This document shows, one piece after another, positions 63,006 to 64,000 of a stretch of DNA of 64,000 bases. This stretch comes from G963663735 sp963663735. Lineage in GTDB: Bacteria; Acidobacteriota; UBA6911; RPQK01; JAPXNP01. Location: positions 1,054,001 through 1,118,000 of the forward strand of contig CAXXHN010000001.1 in NCBI GenBank assembly GCA_963663735.2, given 5' to 3'. Position 1 is the first letter of the stretch, and every line of letters starts with the position of its first letter. Under the pieces are notes generated by a model that was given only the letters and a program-made list of their open reading frames with translations, was not told the origin of the DNA and made no database searches. Position numbers and translations under genes: made by a program.

Positions 63006-64000
63006 TCAATACGTGCAGTCCCTCGCCGCATTAGCGTAAACTTCCAGGTTTTTTACGGGAGTATCAAAAAAATGATCTGAGCAAGCCAGGATATAACCTC
63101 CGTCATATCCGACCTCTTGAAAAAGGCGCCGTACCTGTGACTCAATCTGATCCTCACTCCCGTCCGTCAAAACGGAATGCTGGTCCATCCCGCCGATTAA
63201 CGCTATCCGGCTGCCTACCTTTTTCTTGAAATCCCAGGGCTCCTGGTTGCTCCCTATGCTCCGCGGCGCAAGGGTTTCAGAAACGTCGGTTCCATTGGCA
63301 ATAATCATTTCCTCAATTCCAAAGGTCCCGCCGCAGGTATGGTACGACACGATGAATCCCAGTTCATGCAGGGCATCATGCATCCGCCGATCGTAGGGCA
63401 GGCAGAATTCCTCGTGCAGGCCAGGAGAAATAACCGTGGAAGAAGAAGAGCCTCCTCCCGTTTCAACCACATCAAACTTCCTTCCCTTCATGCCCTCAAT
63501 AAAAAGAAGTTTCTTTTCCAGGAGAATCCTGAGTAATTCGTGGACCCATCCAGGATCATCGACCGTCTTCAGGATTAGGTTAGTAATATCCATGAGGCAG
63601 GCCGCGTGCTGCCAGCATCCGGCCTGGTCTCCCCACACGAAACCACGAACAATGCCGTTGTCGCCAACCTCATCGTATACCTTGGCCAGGGGTTCCGGTT
63701 CCAGCGTCGGGACAGGCATGTACTTCCGTATCAGCTCAATGTCCTCGTCATGTTTGATGAGGTACTCCGTGATCCAGGTTGTTTTCCTGTCACCGGCTGT
63801 CTTATAGGTAAGGTCACCTGCCGGAGTATGGATAGTATGGTGATTGATCCTATTGTCGGGATCATCGCTTATCGTCACTACATCATCCTGCCATTCGGGA
63901 GTTGAAAACTTCGAATAGTCAGCATCCACAAGCCAAAACTGGCCCATGTCCTGAAAATACTGGACCGCCGCATCCATTCCGAATCTCTGGAAAGCCTCCA
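63006..64000 (-). CDS. URO-D-family protein, corrinoid-methyltransferase-like, 5' end beyond window
   Basis: The frame stays open from an internal ATG at 63977 to the window end (EAFQRFGMDAAVQY reads through), so the true start is outside. At least 330 residues of a uroporphyrinogen-decarboxylase-fold barrel are seen, with GFVWGDQAGCWQHAACLMD, VVETGGGSSSSTVISP, IVSYHTCGG and LACSDHFFDTPVKN. The His and Cys of YHTCGG with the Cys of LACSDHF resemble the zinc site of MtaA/MtbA-type methyl-group transferases rather than heme-pathway HemE. Substrate unknown; a corrinoid partner is not in the window. Confidence 0.85.
   Translation of the reverse strand, partial: EAFQRFGMDAAVQYFQDMGQFWLVDADYSKFSTPEWQDDVVTISDDPDNRINHHTIHTPAGDLTYKTAGDRKTTWITEYLIKHDEDIELIRKYMPVPTLEPEPLAKVYDEVGDNGIVRGFVWGDQAGCWQHAACLMDITNLILKTVDDPGWVHELLRILLEKKLLFIEGMKGRKFDVVETGGGSSSSTVISPGLHEEFCLPYDRRMHDALHELGFIVSYHTCGGTFGIEEMIIANGTDVSETLAPRSIGSNQEPWDFKKKVGSRIALIGGMDQHSVLTDGSEDQIESQVRRLFQEVGYDGGYILACSDHFFDTPVKNLEVYANAARDCTY

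Overview
The window is chromosomal DNA of a Gram-negative (two-membrane) bacterium of moderate GC. An LptE-type LPS-assembly lipoprotein, outer-membrane-type DUF5916 proteins, two-subunit glycyl-tRNA synthetase, PssA/Psd phospholipid genes and many exported peptidases point that way. The mix of DUF5916 paralogs, M14 and S9 exopeptidases, PPDK, myo-inositol-phosphate synthase and lptE-holA-rpsT would fit a deep lineage such as Acidobacteriota/Aminicenantes or a related candidate phylum, but that placement is an inference with low confidence. No rRNA, tRNA, IS element, prophage or CRISPR array was recognised.

Layout. 1-4607 (minus): a cut-off SIS sugar isomerase, a PfkB sugar kinase and a large secreted M14 carboxypeptidase-like protein. 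4975-24089 (plus): an ordinary housekeeping stretch with an exported HEAT-repeat protein, endonuclease IV, an HU/IHF protein, a site-2 protease, dCTP deaminase, LptE, HolA, ribosomal protein S20, PhoH, Ddl, a DUF465 protein, Psd, PssA, an exported Dabb protein, RecO, GlyQ, GlyS, Ino1 and PPDK, closed by a strong terminator at about 24114-24155. 24216-33457 (minus): a Cys-rich DUF3795 protein and an ICMT-like methyltransferase, then a tightly packed surface-glycan cluster (GT39, PIG-L/GT2 fusion, two GT2 enzymes, a GNAT enzyme, and a GT-like/methyltransferase fusion). 34003-48659: mixed metabolic and transport genes (divergent Nramp-like transporter, GyrI-like fragment, SLC13 permease, epimerase, PhzF, zinc ribbon, thioesterase, AMP nucleosidase, two membrane proteins, DHDPS-like aldolase, CNNM-type protein, FtcD, TrmL, TPR-GNAT fusion).

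48742-56140 (minus): three tandem full-length DUF5916/CBM9-like outer-membrane proteins, facing away from a secreted S9 prolyl-oligopeptidase-type enzyme (56615-58666). With the M14 protein this suggests a peptide-scavenging lifestyle (inference). 58840-62600 (minus): an AT-rich accessory island with two overlapping genes, a SIR2-like NADase-type protein and a 942-residue helical partner. This is the best candidate for a poorly described system, most likely anti-phage defence. The window ends inside a URO-D-family, corrinoid-methyltransferase-like gene.

The main things to check are the SIR2 pair, the PIG-L/GT2 and TPR/GNAT fusions, the DUF5916 triplication, the non-canonical Nramp-like transporter, a possible frameshift in the GyrI-like gene and several structured intergenic sequences (phoH-ddl gap, 33575-33613, 6327-6379).
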